Shown here: in pieces, positions 1-9,245 of the stretch
How positions within the stretch are numbered: position 1 is the stretch's first letter
Layout of the letters: every line of letters begins with the position of its first letter
Assembly: GCA_036263155.1 (NCBI GenBank)
Contig: DATAHN010000066.1
Location: 1 to 46,353, forward strand
Source of the DNA: DASUBN01 sp036263155
GTDB lineage: Bacteria; Pseudomonadota; Gammaproteobacteria; Natronospirales; REEB76
Length of the DNA stretch: 46,353 nucleotides
Reading direction: 5' to 3'
The notes under the pieces: model-generated
What the model was told of the DNA's origin: nothing
Databases searched by the model: none
The model's input: the letters and a program-made list of their open reading frames with translations, nothing else
Made by a program: the position numbers and the translations under genes

Positions 1-1
1 G

Positions 2-2944
2 GAGACCGAGAACCTGGACTTCCTGCAGAGCTATTCCAAGCCCGGCGAATCCCTGATCTTCTTCAACATCAAGGACTCGGTGCCCGCGAGCGCGGTGCCC
101 GGCACCTGGTACCAGGTGCGCAAGAAGCTGGGCGACATGGCCGGCCAGCTGCCCCAGGGCGTGGTGGGCCCGTTCTTCAACGACGAGTTCGGCGACGTCT
201 ATACCAACATCTACGCTCTGGAGGGCGATGGCTACAGCTACGCCGAGCTCAAGGATTACGCGGACAAGCTGCGCGAGCAGCTCCTGCGCGTGCCGGGTGT
301 GGCGAAGGTGGACTACTTCGGCGAGCAGCCGGAGGTGATCCATGTGGAGATCTCCAACCGCAAGCTCGCGACCCTGGGGATACGCCCCCAGGACGTGGTG
401 GCGGTGCTCCAGGCCCAGAACGCGGTGCTGCCCGCCGGCAACTTCGACGTGGGCGGCGAGCACATCAGCCTGCGTGGCAGCGGCCAGTTCCAGTCGGTCG
501 AGAGCCTCAGGGAAGTGACGTTCCGCGCCAACGGCCGGCTCCTGCGCCTGGGCGACATCGCCCGCATCAGCTCCGGCTACCAGGACCCGCCGGAACAGCA
601 GCTGCGCTATGGGGGCCGGCCGGTGCTCGGCATCGGCGTCACCATGCAGGCGGGCGGCGACCTCATCGACCTCAGCAAGCACCTGACTCCCGCCATCGCC
701 TCGCTGCAGCAGCGCCTGCCGGCGGGCCTGACGCTCCACAGCGTCACGGACGCGGGCGTGGCGGTGCGCCAGTCCGTGGGCGAGTTCCAGGAGGCGGTGG
801 GCGAGGCCATCCTCATCGTGCTCATCGTGAGCCTGCTCAGCCTCGGGCTTCGCACCGGTACCGTGGTGGTGATCGTCATCCCATTGGTGCTCGCGGCCAC
901 CGCGTCCCTGATGTGGGCCTTCGGCATCGGCCTTCACAAGGTGTCCCTCGGCACCCTGATCCTGTCCCTGGGCCTGCTCGTGGACGACGCCATCATCGCG
1001 GTGGAGATGATGTCCGTGAAGCTCGAGCAGGGTTACGACCGTGTGAAGGCCGCGGCCTTCGCCTACACGTCGACCGCGTTCCCCATGTTCACCGGCACCC
1101 TGGTCACCGTGGCCGGGTTCCTGCCCATCGCGCTGGCCAAGTCCAGCGTGGGCGAGTACACCCGCTCCATCTTCCAGGTCTCGGCCATCGCGCTCTTGGT
1201 GTCCTGGGTGGCGGCGGTGGTAGTGATCCCCTACCTCGGGTTCAAGCTGTTGCCCGAAGCCCATCAGCACGCCACTCCCTGGTGGCGCACCTGGCTCGAG
1301 CGGCGCGCCCCGGCCCTGGCTGCGCGCCTGCCGCAGCCCGGCGAGCGCAAGGACGAGCACGACGTCTACTCCACGCCGTTCTATGCGCGCTTCCGTGCGC
1401 TCATCGCCTGGTGCGTGGGGCACCGCCGCAAGGTGCTGGCGGCCGCGGCGGGCCTGTTCGTGCTGGCGGTGGCGGGCTTCACGCTCATCCCGCAGCAGTT
1501 CTTCCCGTCCTCGGACCGGCACGAGCTCCTGGTGGACCTGCGCCTGCCGGAGGGCGCTTCCTACGAGGCGACGCTGCGTGAGACCCAGCGCATGGAGAAG
1601 TTCCTGGCCACCCAGGAGGGCATCGACAACTACGTGAGCTATGTGGGCGCGGGCTCGCCGCGCTTCTACCTCAACCTCGACCAGCAGCTCACCCAGCGCA
1701 ACTTCGCCCAGTTCGTGGTGACCACCCACTCGGTGGAGGCGCGCGAGGCGCTGCGTCCGCGCATCGAGGATGAGCTGGCGAAGGACTTCCCCGGCCTGCA
1801 GGGCCGGGTGACGCGCCTGGAGAACGGCCCGCCGGTCGGGTTCCCGGTGCAGTTCCGCGTCTCGGGCGACGACATCGCCACGGTGCGCGGCATCGCGGCC
1901 CAGGTGGCGGAGGTGATGCGCGCCAACCCCGACACCACCGGCGTGCAGTACGACTGGGACGGCCCCGCCAACAAGAGCGTGCACCTGGAGATAGACCAGG
2001 AGAAGGCGCGGCTGCTGGGCATCGGCAGCGACGACTTGGCCGCGTTCCTGAACATGTCCCTCACCGGCTACACCGCCACCTATTACCGGGAAGGCGACAA
2101 GCTCATCGGCGTGGACCTGCGCGCCCCCGCGGCGGAGCGGGCGGACCTGGGGAACCTGGGCAACCTCATGATCCCCACCGCCGCCGGCAAGTCCGTGCCG
2201 CTCGCCCAGGTGGCCAAGCCCGTGTACGGCCTCGAGTACGGCGTGATCTGGGAGCGGGACCGCCAGCCCACCGTGATCGTGCGCGCTGACACCCAGGGCG
2301 GTGCCCAGGGGATCGACGTGACCAACGCCATCGAGAAGCGGCTCGCGGACATCCGTGCGCACCTGCCGCTCGGCTACCGCATCGAGGTGGGCGGCTCCGT
2401 GGAGAACAGCGCCAAGGCCCAGAACTCCATCAACGTGCAGATGCCGGTGATGCTGTTCGTGGTGTTCACCCTGCTCATGATCCAGCTGCAGAGCTTCTCG
2501 CGCACGTTCATGGTGCTCCTCACCGCGCCGCTCGGGCTCGTGGGCGTGAGCGGAGCGCTGCTGCTGTTCGGCCAGCCCTTCGGGTTCATGGCCATGCTCG
2601 GCACCATCGCCATGTTCGGCATCATCATGCGCAACTCCGTGATCCTGGTGGATCAGATCGACCACGACATCCGCGAGGGCTACGCGCCCCTCGAGGCCAT
2701 CGTGGGCGCCACGGTGCGCCGCTTCCGGCCCATCAGTCTCACCGCCGCGGCGGCGGTGCTGGCGCTGATCCCGCTGCTGCAGAGCGACCTCTTCAGCCCC
2801 ATGGCGGCGGCGCTCATGGGCGGCATCACCGTCGCCACCGTCATGACGCTGTTCTTCCTGCCGGCGCTGTACGCGGCTTGGTTTAAAGTCGGGGTGCCTG
2901 CTTCGGCTGAAGCGCCGGCGGCCGCCCTGCCGCAGGCGGGCTGA
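2..2944 (+). CDS. RND-family efflux transporter permease (AcrB/MdtB type), 5' partial
   Basis: Inner-membrane, proton-driven pump subunit of a tripartite exporter. The frame is open from base 2, so the gene begins before the window; the GTG at base 80 is internal. About 980 residues are visible against roughly 1030 for the family, so some 50-60 N-terminal residues are missing. The sequence shows two halves, each a periplasmic porter region plus a membrane bundle. GLLVDDAII near bases 970-995 contains the Asp pair used for proton relay in AcrB, and MRNSVILVDQ near base 2630 matches the second-half signature. The C-terminus is short and Ala/Pro-rich. The substrate cannot be told; the adaptor and outer-membrane partners would lie upstream. 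No T-rich terminator follows on this strand. Confidence 0.93.
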   Translation, partial: ETENLDFLQSYSKPGESLIFFNIKDSVPASAVPGTWYQVRKKLGDMAGQLPQGVVGPFFNDEFGDVYTNIYALEGDGYSYAELKDYADKLREQLLRVPGVAKVDYFGEQPEVIHVEISNRKLATLGIRPQDVVAVLQAQNAVLPAGNFDVGGEHISLRGSGQFQSVESLREVTFRANGRLLRLGDIARISSGYQDPPEQQLRYGGRPVLGIGVTMQAGGDLIDLSKHLTPAIASLQQRLPAGLTLHSVTDAGVAVRQSVGEFQEAVGEAILIVLIVSLLSLGLRTGTVVVIVIPLVLAATASLMWAFGIGLHKVSLGTLILSLGLLVDDAIIAVEMMSVKLEQGYDRVKAAAFAYTSTAFPMFTGTLVTVAGFLPIALAKSSVGEYTRSIFQVSAIALLVSWVAAVVVIPYLGFKLLPEAHQHATPWWRTWLERRAPALAARLPQPGERKDEHDVYSTPFYARFRALIAWCVGHRRKVLAAAAGLFVLAVAGFTLIPQQFFPSSDRHELLVDLRLPEGASYEATLRETQRMEKFLATQEGIDNYVSYVGAGSPRFYLNLDQQLTQRNFAQFVVTTHSVEAREALRPRIEDELAKDFPGLQGRVTRLENGPPVGFPVQFRVSGDDIATVRGIAAQVAEVMRANPDTTGVQYDWDGPANKSVHLEIDQEKARLLGIGSDDLAAFLNMSLTGYTATYYREGDKLIGVDLRAPAAERADLGNLGNLMIPTAAGKSVPLAQVAKPVYGLEYGVIWERDRQPTVIVRADTQGGAQGIDVTNAIEKRLADIRAHLPLGYRIEVGGSVENSAKAQNSINVQMPVMLFVVFTLLMIQLQSFSRTFMVLLTAPLGLVGVSGALLLFGQPFGFMAMLGTIAMFGIIMRNSVILVDQIDHDIREGYAPLEAIVGATVRRFRPISLTAAAAVLALIPLLQSDLFSPMAAALMGGITVATVMTLFFLPALYAAWFKVGVPASAEAPAAALPQAG

Positions 2945-2993
2945 GAGCGGAGGGGCTATTCAGCGCACGTTCACTGTGTTCGACTGAGTGGAA

Positions 2994-3096
2994 TTTTGTG
3001 CTGTGCGGCCCCTGCGCTGCGCTGTCCTGCTTCGCTAGGGGCAGTGGGCAGGCTCCTGCCTGCCCGTTCGCGGCTTCGCCGCTCACTGTCACAAAA
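2994..3096. other. Structured intergenic element with nested inverted repeats
   Basis: TTTTGTG (2994-3000) and CACAAAA (3090-3096) form an outer inverted repeat. Inside lie CCCCT/AGGGG (3009-3013/3037-3041), a perfect 8-bp hairpin GGGCAGGC-TCCT-GCCTGCCC (3046-3065) and GCGGC-TTC-GCCGC (3070-3082). It fills the gap after the RND gene. It could be a dispersed intergenic repeat or an RNA 3' end; one copy cannot decide. Confidence 0.45.
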
Positions 3097-3106
3097 CTGA
3101 CATATA

Positions 3107-3126
3107 CCCCCCCCGGGGGGGGGGGG
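3107..3126. repeat. Homopolymer tract C8G12
   Basis: Eight C directly followed by twelve G, which contains a perfect C8G8 palindrome. It lies in the gap between the convergent RND and secreted-protein genes. It may be a true slippage-prone tract or a sequencing or assembly error, since long G runs are error-prone. Confidence 0.8.
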
Positions 3127-3128
3127 TG

Positions 3129-3155
3129 AAAAAAAGGGGCGGCTTGCGCCGCCCC
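3129..3155 (-). terminator. Intrinsic terminator of the 3186-4811 gene
   Basis: On the minus strand, a perfect 8-bp GC stem (3148-3155 with 3136-3143) and a 4-base loop are followed by seven T (A run at 3129-3135). It sits about 30 bases after the stop of the minus-strand gene, the standard Rho-independent layout. Confidence 0.85.
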
Positions 3156-3185
3156 AACTCGGAGAACCCGGGTTCCCCTCGGGGT

Positions 3186-4811
3186 TCAGAAGAACGGATA
3201 GCCTGGCAGCAGTGACAGGTTCTGGAACGTGCCATCCGGGTCCGGGCCAAGTAGCAGGTACATCTTGCCGCCCACCGGATCTATCTCCACCGGCGAGCTG
3301 CCGCCCGCCTGCTGCACGTAGCCCACGCTCGCCGGCAGCCAGCCGTAAGCCAGCGTGGAGCAGGCATCCGCCGGCACGCCGCTGATGGCGGTGCTGGTGA
3401 GGCCCACAGGTTCGATGGCCGCGAGGCTGCCGCCGGTGCAGGGCGTGAGGTTGGGGCTGAAGAGATACACGAAGTCCCGCTCGATCTGCGCCGCGGCGCC
3501 GCTCGGGCGGAAGCCGCCCCAGATGTCGTCGCCGATGCGCGAGTTGGCGTAGGTGGCGGCGATGCTGCCGTCACCGTCCGCCACCACCTCGGTGTACTGC
3601 ACCGGGCTCGAGCTGAAGTCCCGCACGTCCACCCAGTAGCGCCCGGCGATGGTGTAGCGCAGGAACGCGTTCTGGTTCGCGCCGCCGCCCGCCACCAGCA
3701 CCGGTGTCTGGCTCACGGGACCCGCCTCGCTGATCACGATCACGTGCTGGAAGCCGGTGCTCATGTCCACCTCGTTGAGGCCCAGGTGCGCGGCGGAAGG
3801 CCCGTCGCCGCCGAGACCGGCGCACTCGCCGCCGCTCGCGTCCGCATAGATCGCGGTGGGCAGGCCGCCGGCGAGCGGCGTGGAGTAGACCGTGTAGCCG
3901 GCGCTGGTGGGCTCGGCGAACAGCAGCGTGCCCGCGGAGGGGTCGGTGAACGAACCGCCGGTGAAGCCGGTGCAGGGCGAACTGTCCGCGTAGCTGAAGC
4001 TCGTCACCAGGCCCGAGCCCGTCATGGTCACGCGGTAGAGCGCGTCGGTATGGTTGGTGCCGTCGTCGCTGGGGGACACCAGGAACGCCACGCCGTCCTG
4101 TCGGCCCAGGACGGAGGGCGCGGGACCCGCCGGCGGACCCACCAAGAGCGTGGTGTGGCTGCTGAAGTTGGCCTTGTAGGCGTCCACCGAGTTGCCGGTC
4201 CACACCACCCAGCGCACGAAGCTGTCGTCGGTGGGATCGGTGAACGCACCGAGCACGGTCCAGTGGGCCGGCTGGATCATGGGCGCGGTGGCGGCATCGG
4301 CGCCGGCCGGGATAAGCCAGGTCTGCGTGCCGAGGCCTGAGGCGCAGTCGTTCACGGAGCCGACCGGCTCCACCACCGCCTGCACGTAGGCCTTGGCCGC
4401 GGCGAAGGGCCGCTCATCTAGGGCCGTGAGGCTGCACAGCTCGGTGTAGCTGCCGCTGCTGTACTGGGCCACCGGCTGGATGCGGTGCAGATCCACCTTA
4501 TAGAGGTGGCCGTTGAGGCCGTAGACCAGCATCTGCGGCTGCACGTTGGTCGCCATGTGGCTCACGGCGTTGTAGCTCCAGTCGTCCAGCACCGCCACTT
4601 GGCCGCCGGCGTCCAGCACCTGGTTGGTGATCTGGTAGGGCGGGTTGCCCAGATGGTCTGTGTCCGCCAGCCACACGCCCTTGTCGCCGCCGGCGCTGAG
4701 CGAGAGCGTGAAGGGCACGTAGAAATGGTTCGCCGCCGCGGCGCCATCCGCCACCAGCAGCGCGACCGCTGCCACCAGCAGGCGGTGCAGCATGGATGAT
4801 CTGATACGCAT
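3186..4811 (-). CDS. Secreted protein of unknown function, likely all-beta
   Basis: I do not recognise the family. The start MRIRSSMLHR is chosen because AGGGAGGAAG lies about 7 bases upstream and a clean signal peptide follows (basic n-region, LLVAAVALLVA core, cleavage near AAA-N). The mature protein of about 515 residues is rich in Gly, Ser, Thr and aromatic residues with many short strand-like stretches, which suggests a beta-propeller or similar exported fold. Four or more cysteines (for example in SPCTGFTGGSF and DACSTLAYG) could form disulfides. It is a single gene with its own terminator. A 6-bp hairpin (4910-4927) lies in its upstream region. Periplasmic or extracellular location is inferred from the signal only. 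Confidence 0.75.
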   Translation of the reverse strand: MRIRSSMLHRLLVAAVALLVADGAAAANHFYVPFTLSLSAGGDKGVWLADTDHLGNPPYQITNQVLDAGGQVAVLDDWSYNAVSHMATNVQPQMLVYGLNGHLYKVDLHRIQPVAQYSSGSYTELCSLTALDERPFAAAKAYVQAVVEPVGSVNDCASGLGTQTWLIPAGADAATAPMIQPAHWTVLGAFTDPTDDSFVRWVVWTGNSVDAYKANFSSHTTLLVGPPAGPAPSVLGRQDGVAFLVSPSDDGTNHTDALYRVTMTGSGLVTSFSYADSSPCTGFTGGSFTDPSAGTLLFAEPTSAGYTVYSTPLAGGLPTAIYADASGGECAGLGGDGPSAAHLGLNEVDMSTGFQHVIVISEAGPVSQTPVLVAGGGANQNAFLRYTIAGRYWVDVRDFSSSPVQYTEVVADGDGSIAATYANSRIGDDIWGGFRPSGAAAQIERDFVYLFSPNLTPCTGGSLAAIEPVGLTSTAISGVPADACSTLAYGWLPASVGYVQQAGGSSPVEIDPVGGKMYLLLGPDPDGTFQNLSLLPGYPFF

Positions 4812-5056
4812 GGGTCTCTTCCTCCCTGGTCGGTCTGCACTCCACCCGAGGGATGCCCGTCGCGCCGCAGACGGTACGCGTGTTCCGAATTCCATTTGGA
4901 TCCCCCACTCGGACTTCTTCGAGTCCGCGTCCTTTATAGGTGGGACGGGGGCGGGGAGCTATCGGCCAGGAGCGCCGGGGGGTGTAAGACGCGACTTACC
5001 CGGCGGGATTATGGGTAACTGCGCTTATGTCCGGTGGCAGGAGCGGGAAGGGAGGG

Positions 5057-5398
5057 TCAGGTGAAGAGCTTGCGCCAGGCTGAAAGTTGGCCGGTGTCCG
5101 AGTCGCCTCCGTCGATCTCGATGCCGAGCAGGAAAGCCTTGTCGTTCCGATCCGCGCTGCTCCAGCGCGTCTCTCCCCGCAGGTGGAAGGAGTCCTTGTG
5201 GCCGGGCACGTGGATCACGATGTCGATGCGCTCGCCTGCCTCCAGCGCCTGCTTGAGCTTGAGCTGCAGGCCGGCGGCGGAGATGTCCACGGTGGTGCAG
5301 TAGAGCGTGGAATGGGCCGGGTCCGCGGTGGCCTGGCGGTGGATCACAGCGCGGTCCTGGACCGGCTTGCGTGCGTGCTTGCGGCGTTCGTCCGTCAT
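5057..5398 (-). CDS. PilZ-domain protein (c-di-GMP binding)
   Basis: A 113-residue single-domain protein. The N-terminus MTDERRKHARKPV carries the RxxxR-type motif that contacts cyclic-di-GMP, and TTVDISAAGLQLKL fits the second (D/N)xSxxG motif, here D-I-S-A-A-G. PilZ proteins act as c-di-GMP effectors on motility, pili or exopolysaccharide. I start at this Met because the family begins just before the RxxxR motif; the longer upstream frame is Arg/Pro-rich and unlike a protein. No partner lies next to it, so the target process is unknown. A lipoprotein gene lies 123 bases upstream on the same strand but is probably transcribed separately. Confidence 0.85.
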   Translation of the reverse strand: MTDERRKHARKPVQDRAVIHRQATADPAHSTLYCTTVDISAAGLQLKLKQALEAGERIDIVIHVPGHKDSFHLRGETRWSSADRNDKAFLLGIEIDGGDSDTGQLSAWRKLFT

Positions 5399-5521
5399 CG
5401 TAGTTCTTGGTCCCCTGGCGCTCTCCAAGTTAACCGGGGCCGGCAGGCGCCACAAGCGCCGCCGGGAAACGCGGGCAAAGCCGCGGGGCAGGTATTCCAC
5501 GCCCGCGCCGGCTGCGCAGCC

Positions 5522-6259
5522 TCACTGATACACCAGCACGCCCGCCAGGGAGTCGTCCATGTCGGAGACGCCGAAATAGAGGCAGCCGTGGACGGTGTCC
5601 AGGCTCGCAAGGCCGGCGAGCTGCAGCGTGGCGCTGCCACAGTGGCGCGTGAGACGCATGTCGTACAGGTTGATGATGGCGTCCGCGGCGGTGAACGTCC
5701 CCTCGTAGCTGCAGCCTCCGGTATCGGTGCCGGTATAGCTGCCGTCGAAGTCGACGGTGAGCAGCAGTATCCCGTGCCCCGGCAGCGAGCCCTGCACGAT
5801 GCCGGTGAGCTCCGCCACGTCCGGCGGGTCGAAGGACACCGCGTCGTCGTAGTCCAGCGAGAAGAACCCGTCGAGGCTCCCGCAGGAATACTCCGCGAAC
5901 AGGTTCGCCGCCGCCACCGCATCGCCGTCCAGCGTGCCATGACAACGGGAAGCACCGCCCGGCAACGCGCCGCCGAGGGCGGCGTAACCTTGCAGGGACG
6001 TATGCCAATCAGGACCGGAATCGGGCAGGGCGGCGATGAGCTCGCGGCCCGTGGTGGTCTCCACGATGCGCACCTCGCCCGTCTTCGAGACCAGGGCCAC
6101 CGCCCGCCCCGTGTGGGTGCCGTAGACCAGCTCGCCGCTGTAATAGCCGGCGGGGCTCGGCTGGATGGTGACATCGCCGACGGCATAGTCGGGACTGCCG
6201 CAGCCGGCCAGGGCCGCGAGCAGGAAGGTCATGCATATGCAAGGAAGCTGCTTCGTCAC
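5522..6259 (-). CDS. Lipoprotein of unknown function
   Basis: A 245-residue protein with a GTG start, selected because AGGAGGGGG lies a few bases upstream and the N-terminus VTKQLPCICMTFLLAALAGC is a classical lipoprotein signal with lipobox ALAGC. The mature part is rich in Gly, Asp and aromatic residues, with strand patterns such as YYSGELVYGTHTGRAVALV and, later, GYAALGG. Several cysteines are present (RCHGTLDG, EYSCGSLDG, GGCSYEGTF, LTRHCGSAT, VHGCLYFG). I do not recognise the family. Lipid anchoring in the outer membrane or periplasmic leaflet is inferred. Confidence 0.72.
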   Translation of the reverse strand: MTKQLPCICMTFLLAALAGCGSPDYAVGDVTIQPSPAGYYSGELVYGTHTGRAVALVSKTGEVRIVETTTGRELIAALPDSGPDWHTSLQGYAALGGALPGGASRCHGTLDGDAVAAANLFAEYSCGSLDGFFSLDYDDAVSFDPPDVAELTGIVQGSLPGHGILLLTVDFDGSYTGTDTGGCSYEGTFTAADAIINLYDMRLTRHCGSATLQLAGLASLDTVHGCLYFGVSDMDDSLAGVLVYQ

Positions 6260-6389
6260 GTTCCCCCTCCTGGCATGCCCATCCAGTGTAGCCCGACTGT
6301 GACGCAGCGCACGCGCCCGGGGGCTGGCCCGGGCGGGGAGGCTGGTATCATGCCCTCCCGGGTCCCGATCTATAAGAAGGCATACTCCC

Positions 6390-7007
6390 GTGTGGAAGTG
6401 GCTCAAGGGCTCGCAGGTCAGCACTGAGATCGAGACCGGCGAGACCACGGATACGACGCTCATGCGCCGCGCCCTGGCGGCCGGCCTCAACACCATCACC
6501 GGCCACCGCCGCAGCCGTGTGCTGCACGCCTACGTGCAGTCCGCGAGCTCCAGCGTCGCCGGCATGCGTGCCATGGTGGCGAGCGGCGTGCCGGTGGACT
6601 CCCTGAACCACGATGGCGACACCCCGTTCCTGATCGCCGTGCGCAAGGGCCGCGAGCCCCTGGCACGGGTCCTGATCGAGCTCGGCGCCAACGTGAATCA
6701 CCAGAACCGCGCGCGCCGCACCGCGCTGCACGAGGCGGCCCAGCAGGGCGCCATGAACCTGGTGCGCATGTGCCTCACCTTCCGCGCGCGTCTCGACCTG
6801 CAGGACGTGAACGGCAACACCCCGCTGCACCTCGCCGCCGGACGCACCCACGTGGACGTAGTGGAGTTCCTGATCCGCGCCGGCGCCCGGCCGGACACGG
6901 TGAACCGCGCCGGCCAGACCTCCTTCGCGATGGCCCACGAGCCCTTGCAGCGCAAGATGACCACTTGGTGGCTGGAGACGAGTACGCGGCTGCCGCCGCG
7001 GCGCTAG
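6390..7007 (+). CDS. Ankyrin-repeat protein
   Basis: 205 residues from a GTG start with AGAAGG about 9 bases upstream. Three to four ankyrin repeats span residues 70-195, marked by DGDTPFLIAVRKG, RRTALHEAAQQG and NGNTPLHLAAGRTHVDVVEFL, the typical G-x-TPLHxAA pattern. The first 60 residues are helical and not repeat-like. There is no signal peptide, so it is probably cytoplasmic and binds a partner protein. It is convergent with the regulator at 7004-9076; their stop codons share the bases CTAG. Confidence 0.85.
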   Translation: MWKWLKGSQVSTEIETGETTDTTLMRRALAAGLNTITGHRRSRVLHAYVQSASSSVAGMRAMVASGVPVDSLNHDGDTPFLIAVRKGREPLARVLIELGANVNHQNRARRTALHEAAQQGAMNLVRMCLTFRARLDLQDVNGNTPLHLAAGRTHVDVVEFLIRAGARPDTVNRAGQTSFAMAHEPLQRKMTTWWLETSTRLPPRR

Positions 7008-9076
7008 TGCGTCAGAAGCATCAGGTCGGATTCATCCGACACCACTTCCGCCAGCAGTATTTTCCCATCCGGCGTGAGGCCGATGCCTGACTTGTAGGTG
7101 AGGCGCGGCAGCGCCGTCAGGCGCTGGCCCGGACCGCCGGCGATCAGGCTGTGGGTGGCGAGCACGCTCGGCTTGTAGGGGTCGCGCTGCACGTACCAGA
7201 TGCGGTCCTTGCCCACCTGCCAGTTGCTGCAGTTCTCGGGGTCCAGGTCCGGCACCACCAGCTCCGGCTGGCCGCCGGGCTTCAGGCGCCACAGGCCGTC
7301 GCTCCAGTCGCGGGAATAGTACAGCGCGCCATCCGGCCCGGGCTCGCTGAAGTAGGCGCCGTTGAACGTCACCTGGCTCGCGTCGCCGCCCGCAGCCGGC
7401 ATGCGCCACACCTCCCAGGCGCCGCTGCGGCGCGAGGTGAAATAGATCCACTTGCCGTCCGGCGAGTAGTGGGCGAAGCGGTCCTCCGCCGGCGAGTTGG
7501 TGAGCCGGCGTGGCGTGCCGCCGTCAGCGTCCACCTCATAGATGTCGAAGTTGCCATCCACCGCCGGCGAGTCGAACACGATGTGCCGGCTGTCCGGCGA
7601 CCAGGCCGGGCCGCTGGTGTAGGGCCCGCCGAAGTCCGTGAGCTTCAGGGCCTGCTCGCCCTCGCGGTCGCTGACCCAGATCTCGGAGGTGCCTGAGCGG
7701 TCAGAGGCGAAGGCAAGCTGCTTGCCGTCAGGCGAGGCGGCCGGGTTCCAGTTCCAGCGCGTGGTGTAGGTGATCTGCTGCGGTGTGCCTGGGTTCGCCG
7801 CGTCCACGCTGAACAGGTTGGTCTGGCCGGCCCATTCCTCGTAGGCGAGCTGGCGCCCGTCGCGGCTCAGCACCGGCGTATAGGCTGCGCGGCCGGACTG
7901 CGGCACCCGCTCGGCGGGGCCGCCGTCCACGTCCACCCGCCACAGGCCGAAGGGACCGCCGCGGTTGGAAGAGAACACCAGGTGCCGGCCGTCCGGCTCC
8001 CAGGCCAGGCCCTCCACCTTGAGATTGTCGAAGGTCAGGCGCTTGGGCTCGCCGCCGCTCAGTGGCACCACGTACACGTTGGCGACGCCGTGGGCATGCC
8101 AGCGCACGAACGCCAGCAGCGTACCGTCCGGCGAGAACGCGGGCGTGGTGTCCAGCATGTCCACCGGCGGCACCTCGGTGAAATGCCGGATGCTGCCGTC
8201 GGCCAGCGTGAGCAGGTCCAGGCCTTTGGACTCGGGTGCCTTCATGGCGAGAGTGGCGCCATCCGGCGACCAGTCCAGGTTGTCACCCTCGAACTTGTCA
8301 CAGTCGGAGATGTGCCGCGAAGGACCGCCCACGGCGGAGACGCTAAGGATCTCGCAGGTGGCGGAGTCCATGCCGATGTACGCGATCTGCGACCCGTCCG
8401 GCGACCAGCGTGAGACGTACTCGTCGCGGCTGCCGTTGGTCACCTGCAGCAGCGTCTCGGAGGAGAGCGGCCGCACGTAGATGTGATACTTCGCGTCCGG
8501 ACTCATGCGCCAGCCGAAGGCCACATGGCTGCCATCCGGCGAGAGGGTGGGGTCGATCTCTTTCCCTTCCAGCGAGGTCAGCGGCACCAGCCGTGCCTGC
8601 GGGTCCGTGGCCACGCTCATGGCGGAGTCATGGGTGCGGCGCGGCCAGAAGAAGGCCGCGACGCCGACCGCCACGGCCAGGGCTGCGACCCACCACCCAT
8701 ACCGGTGCAGCGCGCCGTTGAGGTTGGGCCGCGCCGGCGCCACGGTGGCGGTGGCCTCGGCACGGGGCTGCACCAGGCGGTAGCCGGTCTTGGGGATGGT
8801 CTCGATCTCGGCCGGGCAGGCCAAGTCGTCGGAGATGAAGCGGCGCAGCTTGGAGACGGTACGGTTGAGCGCGTCCTCTGTCACATGCTCGTGGCCCCAC
8901 ACCCGCTGCATGAGCGCGTCGCGGGTCACGGGCTCGCCGCCGGCCTCCAGCAGGCAGGCCAGCACCTGCATCACGCGCGGCTCGAGCCGAAGCTCGGTGC
9001 CGCCGCGGGTCAGGCGATTCAGGGCGGGCTGCACGCGCCACTCGCAGAGGCGGTATTCCACGTCGGTGTCGGTCAT
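7004..9076 (-). CDS. Transmembrane winged-helix regulator with C-terminal beta-propeller (CadC-like)
   Basis: 690 residues. Residues about 8-102 form an OmpR/PhoB-type winged helix (LRLEPRVMQVLACLLEAGGEPVTRDALMQ, then TVSKLRRFI and ETIPKTGYRLV). One membrane helix follows (YGWWVAALAVAVGVAAFFWP, about 125-144). The periplasmic part has repeated TolB/PD40 propeller blades, seen as serial SPDGxxxAF/W motifs (LSPDGSHVAFG, WSPDGSQIAYIG, FSPDGTLLAFV and others). This is the architecture of membrane-integrated one-component regulators like CadC, where the outer domain senses and the inner domain binds DNA. The Met at 9076 is chosen because the winged helix begins right after it. It is divergent from the SMP-30-like gene, which suggests the pair is its target. 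Confidence 0.88.
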   Translation of the reverse strand: MTDTDVEYRLCEWRVQPALNRLTRGGTELRLEPRVMQVLACLLEAGGEPVTRDALMQRVWGHEHVTEDALNRTVSKLRRFISDDLACPAEIETIPKTGYRLVQPRAEATATVAPARPNLNGALHRYGWWVAALAVAVGVAAFFWPRRTHDSAMSVATDPQARLVPLTSLEGKEIDPTLSPDGSHVAFGWRMSPDAKYHIYVRPLSSETLLQVTNGSRDEYVSRWSPDGSQIAYIGMDSATCEILSVSAVGGPSRHISDCDKFEGDNLDWSPDGATLAMKAPESKGLDLLTLADGSIRHFTEVPPVDMLDTTPAFSPDGTLLAFVRWHAHGVANVYVVPLSGGEPKRLTFDNLKVEGLAWEPDGRHLVFSSNRGGPFGLWRVDVDGGPAERVPQSGRAAYTPVLSRDGRQLAYEEWAGQTNLFSVDAANPGTPQQITYTTRWNWNPAASPDGKQLAFASDRSGTSEIWVSDREGEQALKLTDFGGPYTSGPAWSPDSRHIVFDSPAVDGNFDIYEVDADGGTPRRLTNSPAEDRFAHYSPDGKWIYFTSRRSGAWEVWRMPAAGGDASQVTFNGAYFSEPGPDGALYYSRDWSDGLWRLKPGGQPELVVPDLDPENCSNWQVGKDRIWYVQRDPYKPSVLATHSLIAGGPGQRLTALPRLTYKSGIGLTPDGKILLAEVVSDESDLMLLTH

Positions 9077-9148
9077 GGCGGCGTCGGTCAGGGACTCCCC
9101 GGTGCGTAGATGATGCCTGTAGACACCGCCCCCTGGTAGTGGTGCGGC

Positions 9149-9177
9149 GAAAAGTCGGCGTTTAGTCAGGAAAAGTC
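9149..9177. promoter_or_regulatory. Candidate operator: three AGTC repeats at 11/10-bp spacing
   Basis: AGTC occurs at 9153-9156, 9164-9167 and 9174-9177, the first and third within GAAAAGTC (9149-9156, 9170-9177). Direct repeats about one helical turn apart are the usual target layout of OmpR/PhoB winged helices. The site lies in the 169-base gap between the regulator and the SMP-30-like gene. Confidence 0.45.
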
Positions 9178-9245
9178 CGGCCTTCCTCAGGCGGTCCCAC
9201 GGGGGCGGCTCCCATAGTGGGCGCACCTGGAAACGGAGTACCGCC

